Below, piece by piece: positions 1-9,311 of a stretch of 64,000 bases of DNA (position 1 is its first letter; each line of letters opens with the position of its first letter). This stretch comes from Desulfosarcina sp. BuS5. Lineage in GTDB: Bacteria > Desulfobacterota > Desulfobacteria > Desulfobacterales > BuS5. Where the stretch lies: positions 1,531,041 through 1,595,040 of the forward strand of contig NZ_CP087952.1 of NCBI RefSeq assembly GCF_028752835.1. The letters are read 5' to 3'. The notes under the pieces are model-generated. The model did not search any database. It had not been told where the DNA came from and worked only from the letters and a program-made list of their open reading frames with translations. Both the position numbers and the translations under genes were made by a program.

Positions 1-1
1 T

Positions 2-1723
2 ATTTTCGTTTTTAACCGCTTCCCTGGCATCGGAGACGAGCTGTTCGCACCGTGATCTTTCATGCACCGGCACCTTGTCACCCATATCGGCCATCAACCG
101 CTCCAGCTGATTGGCCAGGCTGTCGGTTTTGTTTCGGGCATCGATGGTTTCACGCCGCTGTTTGTCTGAGGCGGCATGCTGCTCGGCCTCCCTGACCATG
201 CGATCCGCTTCATTTTTGTCCAGATTGGTTGATTCAGTGATGGTCACGGTCTGGGATTTACCCGTAGTTTCGTCCTTGGCGGTCACATTGAGAATGCCGT
301 TGGCGTCGATATCAAAAGACACTTTGATCTGGGCAACACCACGCGGCGCAGGGGCGATGTCTTCGAGGCGGAAACGTCCCAGCACGCGGTTGTCCGACGC
401 CATTTCGCGTTCACCCTGCAGGACGACGATATCCACCGCGGTCTGGTTGTCGTCGGCGGTGGAAAAGACCTCTTCCCGCCGGCAGGGGATGGTGGTGTTG
501 CGATCGATCAGCTTGGTCATTACGCCGCCAAGGGTCTCGACACCCAGGGACAACGGGGTAACATCCAGCAGGACTACATCCTCCATCTCGCCCTTGATGA
601 CCGCAGCCTGTATGGCGGCCCCAACGGCAACCACTTCGTCGGGATTCACGCTCATGTTGGGCTGCTTTCCACCGGTAAGCTTCTTGACCAACTCCTGAAC
701 AGCCGGTACGCGGGTGGACCCACCCACCAGAATCAGTTCGTCGATGTCATTGGCCGTCAGTTTTGCGTCCGCCAATGCTTGCTCGATGGGTTTCATGCAT
801 CGTTGAACCAGATCGTGGATCAAACTCTCAAACTTTGCTCGTGTGATCTTCTGGGTCAGGTGTTTGGGACCGGTCGCATCCGCCGTGATAAACGGCAGGT
901 TGATTTCCGTCTCCACCGCCGAGGAAAGCTCGCACTTGGCCTTTTCCGCAGCCTCATACAAACGTTGAAGGGCCTGCCGATCCTTGCGCAGGTCAATACC
1001 GTTTTCTTTCTTGAATTCGTCGGCCACCCAGTCCACGATGCGTTTGTCAAAGTCATCGCCGCCAAGATGGGTATCGCCGGAGGTGGAGCGAACCTCACAC
1101 ACGCCGTCGCCCACATCCAGAACCGATACGTCGAACGTACCGCCGCCAAGGTCGAATACCAGCACAGTTTCATTTTTCTTCTTTTCGAGCCCGTATGCCA
1201 ACGCCGCCGCCGTGGGTTCATTGATGATGCGCAACACTTTGAGTCCCGCGATTTCGCCGGCGGTCTTGGTGGCCTGGCGCTGGGCGTCATTGAAGTAAGC
1301 CGGGACGGTGATGACCGCCTCGGTGACCTTCTCTCCCAAGTGGCTGGAGGCGTCGGTTACCAGTTTGCGCAGCACTTGGGCGGAGACTTCCTCCGGGGCG
1401 ACCTTTTTACCGCGTACGTCAAAACGGACCGCATCGCTGCTGTCTTTAACCACTTTGTAGGATACGATTTTAGACTCTTCATCCACCTCGCCCCACCTGC
1501 GGCCGACAAACCGCTTGGCCGAGTAGATGGTCGAATCCGGATTCATCACCGCCTGCCGCTGGGCTATTTTGCCCACCAGTCGCTGTCCATCTTCAGTGTA
1601 CGCCACGACCGATGGTGTGGTGCGAGATCCCTCACTGTTGGGGATCACCGCCGATTTGTCACCTTCCCAAACTGCGACGACCGAATTGGTCGTTCCCAAG
1701 TCTATTCCGATTGCTTTAGCCAT
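2..1723 (-). CDS. dnaK: Chaperone protein DnaK (Hsp70), 3' end beyond window
   Basis: ATP-dependent cytosolic Hsp70 chaperone. Read from the minus strand, 574 codons are open to the left edge of the window, against about 640 in full-length DnaK, so only the C-terminal lid is missing. Visible signatures are the phosphate-1 loop ([10 protein letters not shown], residues 5-14), the second nucleotide motif ([15 protein letters not shown]), the adenosine motif ([10 protein letters not shown]), and the linker and substrate-domain start ([13 protein letters not shown]). The ATG at 1723 is preceded by GGAGGG (about 1731-1736). Base use is clearly more GC-rich than the rest of the window, shared with the htpX-like gene. 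No grpE or dnaJ is visible on this side, so this may be a second, horizontally acquired dnaK; that is inference. Confidence 0.96.
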   Translation of the reverse strand, partial: MAKAIGIDLGTTNSVVAVWEGDKSAVIPNSEGSRTTPSVVAYTEDGQRLVGKIAQRQAVMNPDSTIYSAKRFVGRRWGEVDEESKIVSYKVVKDSSDAVRFDVRGKKVAPEEVSAQVLRKLVTDASSHLGEKVTEAVITVPAYFNDAQRQATKTAGEIAGLKVLRIINEPTAAALAYGLEKKKNETVLVFDLGGGTFDVSVLDVGDGVCEVRSTSGDTHLGGDDFDKRIVDWVADEFKKENGIDLRKDRQALQRLYEAAEKAKCELSSAVETEINLPFITADATGPKHLTQKITRAKFESLIHDLVQRCMKPIEQALADAKLTANDIDELILVGGSTRVPAVQELVKKLTGGKQPNMSVNPDEVVAVGAAIQAAVIKGEMEDVVLLDVTPLSLGVETLGGVMTKLIDRNTTIPCRREEVFSTADDNQTAVDIVVLQGEREMASDNRVLGRFRLEDIAPAPRGVAQIKVSFDIDANGILNVTAKDETTGKSQTVTITESTNLDKNEADRMVREAEQHAASDKQRRETIDARNKTDSLANQLERLMADMGDKVPVHERSRCEQLVSDAREAVKNEN

Positions 1724-2240
1724 AGTTCGTTCCCTCCTTCGGGTGGATTGTGTTTTCTAAAAATTATGGCATGTTCAATTTTTGTCAACAATAATCAGCA
1801 ATTCTAATTTTGGAAGGTTGTGGCACATCATATTGTAGCAACGCTATGCTTCATAATCTATATATAGATAAAAATATGCCATAATTAGAATTGCTGAACA
1901 ATAATAACATTACTTTTTTAATTTATGGCGTTATGTAATGAATCGGCGCTTGTTTTTTGTGCGCTTAGTCCTAAAAAAGGTCGCAGGCATATCAAAAACT
2001 AAGAATTTACAAAAATATCAATTTATTAAATGTTATCCTGCAAATTATACACATAGGAATCAGATATTATTTTTTTAATGTGGGTTGCCGCATGCAAAGC
2101 AAGCATTCTTCAAATTATCGCAATATGATAAGGTGGGCCTGCTAAAACAGGTGGTGATATTGAAATTGACAAGTATTGTAATAATTCATATTATTACTTT
2201 ACCTTTTATTAGTCAATTATTTTCCTTTGAGGGGTTCAGG
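1724..2240. repeat. AT-rich divergent intergenic region with inverted repeat
   Basis: No credible gene lies between dnaK (leftward) and the rightward gene at 2241. It holds an inverted repeat: AGCAATTCTAATT at 1797-1809 against AATTAGAATTGCT at 1883-1895, and an overlapping pair AATTATGGCAT (1762-1772) / ATGCCATAATT (1876-1886). Position upstream of dnaK suggests a control region or a small palindromic element. No CIRCE-type repeat was seen. Confidence 0.5.
2166..2194 (+). promoter_or_regulatory. Sigma-70-type promoter
   Basis: TTGACA (2166-2171), a 17-nt spacer and TATTAT (2189-2194) form a near-consensus housekeeping promoter. Transcription would start near 2201, which argues that translation begins at the ATG at 2241 rather than at upstream in-frame ATGs. 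Confidence 0.75.
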
Positions 2241-2855
2241 ATGTCCGAGAACACCAAGTCGAGAAGCAATCGTTCTTTACTCCTGAAAGACGCTTCAGAG
2301 CTGATGGAGCAAAAATCAGTCCGTGCAACCTTTCGAATTTCGCCGGAGTTCATCGAGGCGCTCAGTATTCTTTCGGGTCGTTTGGGGCTCAAGCAGAAAT
2401 CCTTGTTTGATTACCTACTGGAGGATTCTGATTCTCTGATCGCCATTGCCCATTCAAATCCACGAGAAAATGTCGAAAAGAAAAGTCGAATCCAAAAGAC
2501 GTTTGTGATCAGCAAAAAGTCCCTGTCATCTCTTGAAGATTTATTAAGTAAGGTGGAGGCATCGAGGGATGACCTGGTCGAGTATGCCATCCAGCGTCTC
2601 TTGCCCATCCTTTTAAAGGAGTGCAGCCAGCAGAAAAATCGTGAAATGGCGCTGACCCAAATCGCCCAACATTTTGAGCAGTCCCAAGAATTGATGCATG
2701 AAATTGCAAAATCGATAGGCAAAGACGATCCACTTTACGAATATTTTTGGGAAGTTATTGAGGTATACCGAAATGCATTCGATAAAATGGAAAACCTGGT
2801 ACAACAGGGGAAACGGATCTCAAAACTGCGGATGGAAAAATTTAAACTGGAATAA
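2241..2855 (+). CDS. Hypothetical protein with two ribbon-helix-helix-like segments
   Basis: 204 residues, family not recognised by name. Two segments look alike: residues about 27-64 (VRATFRISPEFIEAL followed by helices) and about 85-125 (IQKTFVISKKSLSSL followed by helices). Each has a short beta strand then two amphipathic helices, as in ribbon-helix-helix DNA-binding domains. The C-terminal third is helical and charged. The start at 2241 is chosen because a consensus promoter ends at 2194 and a GAGGGG ribosome site lies at 2229-2234; the longer reading would start upstream of the promoter. It lies 62 nt before the HtpX-like gene. A local regulator of the dnaK/htpX group is a possible role, not shown. 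Confidence 0.75.
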   Translation: MSENTKSRSNRSLLLKDASELMEQKSVRATFRISPEFIEALSILSGRLGLKQKSLFDYLLEDSDSLIAIAHSNPRENVEKKSRIQKTFVISKKSLSSLEDLLSKVEASRDDLVEYAIQRLLPILLKECSQQKNREMALTQIAQHFEQSQELMHEIAKSIGKDDPLYEYFWEVIEVYRNAFDKMENLVQQGKRISKLRMEKFKLE

Positions 2856-2917
2856 CAGTGCAATGAAATCGAACCGCTGTTGACAACGGGAAAAATTTTC
2901 GGATTGGGAATTTATAT

Positions 2918-3895
2918 ATGCATGATGATTTTTACCAAATAAATACATTGAAGCACAAAATCGTCAACTGGTTGCACTCGCTGATGCTTTTGGCCGGCAT
3001 GGCATTGCTGCTGGGCCTGCTGGGCTGGATTTTCGCAGGTCCTTCGGGAATACGCTGGGCCGTTATTATCACCGTCATAAGCATGATCATTAGCCCACAC
3101 CTGTCACCGAAGGTCATCTTGCGTTGGTACGCCGCCAAGCCCCTGATCCCACACCAGGCGCCGGATCTGTATACCGCGTTGCAGGAACTTACCCAACGGG
3201 CGGGTCTGCCGAGGCTCCCGGTTATTTATTACGTGCCGACAAAAATGCTCAACGCTTTTACCACCGGCAGCCGCGATGACGCCGCCATCGCCCTAACGGA
3301 CGGTTTGCTGAACACGCTGAGCATGCGTGAGGTGAATGCCGTTATGGCTCACGAGGTCGCCCACCTTAAAAATAACGACTTATGGATCATGAATCTGTCG
3401 GACACCATCAGCCGGGTAACGTCTTTCTTTTCGATGTCCGGACAATTTTTACTGTTTTTAAATCTGCCGCTTTTATTGGCATCGGGCCATCATGTCTCCT
3501 GGGTCGGCATTCTGGTGCTGATCTTTGCACCGACACTGGTTGTACTACTTCAATTGGCGCTTTCCCGCACACGTGAATTCGATGCGGATTTGGACGCCGC
3601 CTTGCTGACAGGCGATCCGGAAGGTCTGGCCTCGGCGCTGGCCAAGATGGAACGCTATCAAGGGGGATGGCTGACACGTATGCTTTTCCCTGGGTATCGC
3701 GAGAGACAGCCCTCCATTTTGCGAACCCACCCCCAAACCAAGGAGCGGCTTGATCGCCTTTTGGCCCTTTCACCTGGTAAACTTGAGCCATTGGACAAGG
3801 AGAATGCGTTTGGAAACGGCACCTTCCCTTTTACTACGGCACCGGTCCCGATTCGAAAAAACCCCAGATGGCGTTTTGGTGGGATTTGGTATTAA
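2918..3895 (+). CDS. htpX: HtpX-like membrane zinc metalloprotease (M48)
   Basis: Inner-membrane M48 peptidase that degrades misfolded membrane proteins in characterised homologues. 325 residues. Two hydrophobic segments occur at about 21-60, the zinc motif HEVAH at 145-149, a further hydrophobic pair at about 165-215, and the third zinc ligand Glu220 in SRTREFDAD. This order is typical of HtpX. The C-terminus carries the usual HPQTKERLDRL stretch. It follows the two-RHH protein by 62 nt and sits near dnaK, so the group reads as a proteostasis cluster. The ribosome site before ATG 2918 is weak (GGGAA). GC-rich codon use resembles dnaK rather than downstream genes. Confidence 0.92.
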   Translation: MHDDFYQINTLKHKIVNWLHSLMLLAGMALLLGLLGWIFAGPSGIRWAVIITVISMIISPHLSPKVILRWYAAKPLIPHQAPDLYTALQELTQRAGLPRLPVIYYVPTKMLNAFTTGSRDDAAIALTDGLLNTLSMREVNAVMAHEVAHLKNNDLWIMNLSDTISRVTSFFSMSGQFLLFLNLPLLLASGHHVSWVGILVLIFAPTLVVLLQLALSRTREFDADLDAALLTGDPEGLASALAKMERYQGGWLTRMLFPGYRERQPSILRTHPQTKERLDRLLALSPGKLEPLDKENAFGNGTFPFTTAPVPIRKNPRWRFGGIWY

Positions 3896-3933
3896 GAAGG
3901 AAAACTGGTTTGTTGATGGATAGGAGATTGCAG

Positions 3934-4140
3934 ATGAAATACAAACAGGCATTCAGATGTGGACATTGTGGAAAAGAAAACGAGTTGACGCTAAACCTCA
4001 TCTTGCAACCCAAGGAAAAATCTACATCGTTAATATTCACCATTACAGGAGACGGGATACCCTCCTCTTATTCCGACTATCGGAAACAAGTTTGTGCGAA
4101 AGGCTTCGGCAATGAAGCAGATATTTGGTTGGATATCTAA
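3934..4140 (+). CDS. Small hypothetical protein with one CxxC pair
   Basis: 68 residues starting MKYKQAFRCGHCGKEN. One CGHC pair near the N-terminus and a lone Cys later; not enough for a full zinc ribbon. ATG 3934 is chosen because AGGAG lies at 3921-3925; upstream in-frame ATGs would overlap htpX. It follows htpX by 38 nt and precedes the next gene by 20 nt, so it may be co-transcribed. No function can be assigned. Confidence 0.6.
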   Translation: MKYKQAFRCGHCGKENELTLNLILQPKEKSTSLIFTITGDGIPSSYSDYRKQVCAKGFGNEADIWLDI

Positions 4141-4160
4141 CCTGATTTGGGACTAAAGAG

Positions 4161-5212
4161 ATGGCTAAGGCGATCAATTCGAAAGATAAGAAGCATAGGA
4201 AAAATGCAGAGCGTGGATTGAAAAGCGCTTCGATGGACGAAATAAACTCGTCCATGATTCGTCACGCCCAACAGGTGGCTGAGGAAATCGGAGCCAACGC
4301 GGTGCTGGTGTATGTGGATGAAATTAAATCTAAGGATAACTTAGAATCTTTGCTTCAGGAAAGTCAATGCATCTTGGCAGCACGAGACAAGAATGTTCTG
4401 GAAGAATTGAAGATGCTTAAATGCGACAATAACAGGATTATCCAAGTTCCTTATATGAAGCTCAACCGCCACAGTCAGGTCAAGGTTGCCGCCATGATCG
4501 CCATATCTCAAGCCTTGATCCATCGCAAGGAACGTATTGTCTGCTTGTCCGGATCTCCCGAGTACGGCATTTTGGACAACTTGTCAGTTCTCGATCTTGA
4601 AAGAGAATTCGAGCTCTTTTCTTCAAGCAGCTTGGATATTGCTGATCAAATGGAAAAACCGGAGGTATTTGAACGGTTGTTAACTGGGGTGTCTAAAAAG
4701 GTAACATGTTGATTTGATAATATTTTTTAGACAAATTTCACAAAAAATTAACGGGATATGGTACTTATTTATAAAAAAATTAAATGAAAACAACGAGTTA
4801 TATTTATATTATTGTTGAAAAAAATAGACGTTCGGTCAACTATTGAAAATGTTGTATGTATTTAATTTTATTGGCTTAAATGATATTTTACTTTAAACAG
4901 TATAAAGGCCTTTTGAAACATACCAATATCAGTTTTTCCTCACTTTTTGGACCCCTTAAATTTTGCTTAAAAGCTTTACTAGAATGAGCCTTGCAAGCAA
5001 TTTTCTTGGGTCCATTTTTGAGCAACTATGTCTGTCGATTTGGACACCCCAGTTGTTAACGATAGTTTTAGAGTTGGCAGTGGAAGGCAAGGAGGGCAAA
5101 CCACTCGGCACCGTGTTCGTCCTTGGTGATCATGAACAAGTGTTGAGCATGTCGAGCCAGATGGTGATCAATCCGTTCACGGCGGTTCCGGAGGAGGAAA
5201 GAAACATTCTCG
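4161..5212 (+). pseudogene. Diadenylate cyclase-like (DisA_N/DacZ-type) gene, interrupted and truncated
   Basis: The 5' part (4161-4684) encodes an N-terminal alpha/beta domain of the kind found before the DisA nucleotide-binding domain (HAQQVAEEIGANAVLVYVD, then LDLEREFELFSS). It ends at PEVFERLLT. After a 367-bp insertion the frame resumes at LLTIVLELAVEGKEGKP and continues GTVFVLGDHEQVL, the beginning of the diadenylate cyclase domain that makes c-di-AMP. It then ends at ERNIL, where the IS66 element starts at 5213. The catalytic DGA and RHR-type motifs of the family are not present anywhere in the window, so the gene is dead. Family assignment rests on recalled motif similarity. Confidence 0.75.
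4685..5051. mobile_element. 367-bp MITE-like element
   Basis: Ends are TGGGGTGTCTAAA (4685-4697) and, inverted, TGGGGTGTCCAAA (5039-5051), a 13-bp terminal repeat with one mismatch. It is flanked by a perfect 9-bp target duplication GTTGTTAAC (4676-4684 and 5052-5060). Removing the element plus one duplication restores the reading frame of the diadenylate cyclase-like gene. No transposase is encoded. A solitary end of the same type lies at 10976-10990. Confidence 0.9.
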
Positions 5213-6221
5213 GTAACCGTTCACGGGTATAAATGCCCCCTTTAAATATTGGAATGGCAGGAAATGGTTGGGCCTATGAATAAACGGTATATAGTATCGC
5301 TGTCTTCAAGGATGAAAAAATTTTAGGGATATACTACTACGCCTACCGATTCATCTTTGATGAGGATGTTGGATTATAAAGAGACAAAAAAAGAAATTCT
5401 TGCATTTGATCACTACTTAGGAAATCTCGTTCTCATTTCATGATCAGTGTAAGAATAAGCGCATCACCTATGATTGTCCTCTGCGAAATATACACGGAAT
5501 ATTCGAAATCAGTGGCCAGTCGATCACGCAGTGGCGGAATGTCAAATCAACTCCAGGTTTTTTAATAGACTGATTCCGAGGGATTCCTATCGTAAATTCA
5601 CTATGAGGTATCAGGTATAAGGGATGGGGCGGGATCATTCTTGAAGTACGCCTTAACTGCTTCCAATATAAAATTGAATGCTGATCGGCCTTGTAATGCG
5701 CATGTTGCAATTACAGTCCATAACCGTTCGCAACTTTTTCGTCCTTTGATACTGCGTGTACCGTGAGTTACGTAACGATCTATTACGATAAATCGGATTG
5801 CCTGTTCTGCCACATTGTTGGTAGGGCCTATTTCGGGAGTTGTGATAAATTCAAAATATTCTTTACCATGCTTGCGGAATCGGTTGGCCATATTTTTGGC
5901 TTCCCGTTTTTCTTCTTTACCGTCTTTATTCAGTCGACTCGGAACATCCTCCAAGGCTGCTGTAATAATTCTTGCCTTAGCCTTTTCAAGAGCATTGGTG
6001 AAGTCTTCCGGGATTATATTGTCACGATCATGAATAACCTTGAACATATTTCGGACTTCATCCAGAAGTTTTTCGCCATATGCTTTTGTTTCTTTATCTG
6101 GCAAAGTTGTTAAAAACCGGATGTCCCGAATCAAGTGGGCGATACAAAACTGTATAGTAACGTTAAAATCCTTCATATACTTGCTGATACGCCGAAAAAT
6201 AATCACAACCCAGTACTCCTC

Positions 6222-8483
6222 GTGCCAAGATAAATCCGAATCGTTGGGATAAGACACAAGGTCTTTGAAACTCGATATTGTTACCAAGTGGGTGCTCGGG
6301 AAACGGTTTGTTTCCTTCATCTCTGCAGGGCTTGCTCTGGCATTGATGTTAAGATAGTCCCACCTGACTAAAGACTAACCAGCAGGTCAGTAGCGAAGTC
6401 CACAGGTAAACCCGGTAACGGGAGTCTGGAGCTGGACGGAGCAAGATTGCAGGCTCTGTATTGAGCCCCGAAAAATGTATGGTTGTGGTCATTGTGATAA
6501 TCCTGCTTGCAGGAAAAAGCCGACGCTTTGGAGACAGCGGAAGGCAGCAGTCCTGAATATGCTAAGGCAAGTATTCAGGACACCACCGGGGTCTTAGACC
6601 AGGGCATGTACTCAAAGGGGTAGCTCGGGAACTTGGGAGACCCGGATGTTTCCTTGGGTAAAAAGAACGGTAACAGGAAATCCAGCGCAAGCGAAATCCC
6701 GGCGTTGCATAGGAATGTCCCGCCTTGCAACGAGTCTGCCATTGGCAGAAACACAAACATTAAAAGATGGGCGATACAAGGTATCAGGGGAGGATAGCGA
6801 AGAGCGAACGAACCTGAGATAAACATTCGGAAGTCTTAGCAGATCATAGTACCGATGATTAAGAATTGAACTATCTTGATCGGAAAGGTGGGGAAGTGAT
6901 GCCCAAGCGACCCACTGCAGGGAAGGTGAAGCAGGGTATAACGTTTTTTTGGCAGGAATTATGGGAGATACACAGATGTCACAAACCATATCAACAAAAA
7001 GCCGAGAAATTGCAAGAACGGTCGCTTGCAATTCCAGACCGATAGAATGGGGACAACCACCGGTGTTAACAGGTGGGTCATCCCTTATCAAAATCGAGCT
7101 GCTTGCTCAAAGTAATCCTGAACTGGTATTTACATCAGTAGTCCATCGGATAGACTTTGATTTACTGAAACAATCCTTTCGTAAAATTCGGAAAAGCAAA
7201 TCTGCAGGAGTGGACAAGGTTACGGCAAAGGAGTATGCCGAAAATCTTGATCAAAACCTCTATAATCTGTATGAACGACTGCGGAGAGGACAGTACGTTG
7301 CGTCTCCTGTAAAGCGTATCTGGATAGACAAGGAAGGAGGGAAAAAGCGTCCAATTGGCATACCTGTACTTGAGGATAAAATTGTCCAGAAAGCAGCAGC
7401 AGCCATATTGAATGTCATATTTGACAGGAATTTTTACAATTTTTCCCATGCATTCAGAAAAGGTCGGAGCCAACACATGGCAATCAAAGATTTACGTGAG
7501 CAATGCTTGAAGCAGAATATCAGCTGGATAGTAAGCGCAGATATTACAGGACTATTTGACAATATTAATCACGAGTTACTTAAAGACATGATACGTCGGA
7601 GAGTAAGTGACGGCGGAATGATTCGCCTGATAGGGAAGTGGTTGAATGCAGGCGTAATGGAGGAAGGCAACCTGACGTACTCTGAAACGGGCACTCCACA
7701 GGGAGGAGTAATTTCCCCTGTGCTCAGTAATATCTTTCTTCATTATGTTTTAGATGACTGGTACGTGAAAGAAGTGATCCCCCGGATGAAAGGGAGATGC
7801 TCCATCATACGCTGGGCGGATGATTTCATCCTCGGGTTCGAGTATGAAAAAGACGCATTGCGTGTCATGGATGTATTACCCAGGCGGTTCGAACAGTTCG
7901 AGCTGTCACTTCACCCGGAAAAGACAAAACTGATTCGATTTTCCAAACGCATTAGCGGAAAGGGAAACGGGACGTTTGATTTTTTAGGGTTTACATTTTA
8001 CTGGTCAAAATCATTAAAAGGGTACATGGTAATAAAGAAAAAGACGGCAAGAAAGCGTTCAAGCCGTTTTATGAAGAGAATATGGATATGGTGCAAGGAT
8101 AACCGTCATAAGCCAATGGCCGAGCAGTATGAGATTCTTTGCAGTAAACTGCGAGGTTTTTACCAGTACTTTGGAGTAATAAGTAACTACAAAGTGCTGG
8201 AAGTTGTGTTTGAATATACTGAGAAAGCATGGCGTCGATGGTTAAGCCGAAGAAGTCACAAGGGCGAAGTAATGTTCGAGGACTTGCGCACAACATACCC
8301 ACTGCCATTACCCAGAATAGTCCATAATATTTGATGCCGTAAGGGCTGCAAAGTTATACGCCAAACGGGGTGTCGCCTGTTTGGTTGATAATCCGGTAAA
8401 AAGGATTTGAACCGAGGAACCGTATGAGGGAAATCTTCACGTACGGGTCTGTAGGGGGGGCGTCGGGTAACCGATGCTCCTAC
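6222..8483 (+). mobile_element. Group II intron
   Basis: The 5' end GTGCCAAG at 6222 fits the GTGYG-type start of group II introns. The long structured region before the reverse transcriptase (6222-6960) lacks other genes. Near the 3' end, a domain V-like hairpin with paired arms ACCGTATG and CGTACGGG spans about 8419-8451, followed by a domain VI-like hairpin (GTCGG-GTAA-CCGAT) ending in CTCCTAC at 8483. Compared with IS copy 2 the inserted segment is 6220-8488, so two nucleotides on the left and five on the right are extra exon-side bases. Exact splice points are inferred. Confidence 0.85.
6961..8334 (+). CDS. ltrA: Group II intron reverse transcriptase/maturase
   Basis: About 457 residues. 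It promotes splicing and retrohoming of the intron that encodes it. Reverse-transcriptase blocks are visible: KRPIGIPVLEDKIVQ, DITGLFDNINHELL, GTPQGGVISPVLSN and the catalytic WADD in IIRWADDFILG (Trp in place of the common Tyr). A maturase X domain follows (FDFLGFTFYW to SKLRGFYQYFG). No HNH endonuclease domain follows, as in endonuclease-less bacterial lineages. An in-frame TTG at 6949 is an alternative start; ATG 6961 is used here because a TTG start needs no support from the weak upstream sequence. Confidence 0.93.
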   Translation: MGDTQMSQTISTKSREIARTVACNSRPIEWGQPPVLTGGSSLIKIELLAQSNPELVFTSVVHRIDFDLLKQSFRKIRKSKSAGVDKVTAKEYAENLDQNLYNLYERLRRGQYVASPVKRIWIDKEGGKKRPIGIPVLEDKIVQKAAAAILNVIFDRNFYNFSHAFRKGRSQHMAIKDLREQCLKQNISWIVSADITGLFDNINHELLKDMIRRRVSDGGMIRLIGKWLNAGVMEEGNLTYSETGTPQGGVISPVLSNIFLHYVLDDWYVKEVIPRMKGRCSIIRWADDFILGFEYEKDALRVMDVLPRRFEQFELSLHPEKTKLIRFSKRISGKGNGTFDFLGFTFYWSKSLKGYMVIKKKTARKRSSRFMKRIWIWCKDNRHKPMAEQYEILCSKLRGFYQYFGVISNYKVLEVVFEYTEKAWRRWLSRRSHKGEVMFEDLRTTYPLPLPRIVHNI

Positions 8484-9311
8484 CTGGAGTTGAACTCTTT
8501 ACCCAAAACATCAATTAAAATTTTTGATCCACGGGACTTGTCGATTTTGAACAGCACATACATTTCAGCCTTGAAAACCCATGTCCAAAACTTGTCTTTG
8601 TTTTCCTTATGGCCGGTTTCATCGACATTTACTGCTTCCTCGAAAGGTAAACGATTGAGCAATTCACTGTATGGCGCTTCCAGGGACTGACTTACTTTTT
8701 CAATTACTTTTCGCAGATATCCACGGGAAACATTTTCTCCAAGGACGTCTCGGATAAATTTTCTGATTGTGGAAAACGATGCATGACAGACATTTTTCAT
8801 ATAGGCAACCAAGGCTGTCAAGCGCTCTTTGAAGAGCCCTTCCTTGACTATATTAGCAGGAAAAGGCATGTAATGAATTTGCTGACATTTCTCGCACCAT
8901 ACCGGATACGAACGATGTTCTTCTTTGATTATCGGCAGCTCCGGCAGTTCCATTTGTTGGATAATACGAGGAGGCGCATCAATTATATGAACTTCCCCAT
9001 CGCATACAGGGCAAACAGTTAGTATGTATGGATGAGTTTTGTTTATCTCATCCTCGGTGAAGGGAGTACGAAGATGCCTCTCATGTCCGGGTTGGCCTCC
9101 GATCTTACGATTTCCTTCTTTTTGATTTTTTGGCTTTGTGATCTCATCAGAAGAAGGGCGTTTGCTGGAATTAGATGAGTTTTTTGAAAGCTTGGCAACC
9201 TTGACCTCCAAAGCCTTTATCTGCTCTTCCTGAAATTCAATAGTATTGCTTAAATCACACAGGATTTTGACCGTAACTTTCAGCCCGGCATTATACAAAG
9301 CCAATGCTTCA

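Noticed and set aside
111-1807. Several plus- and minus-strand ORFs over the dnaK region
   Set aside because: They are antisense or out-of-frame shadows of the clear DnaK reading on the minus strand.
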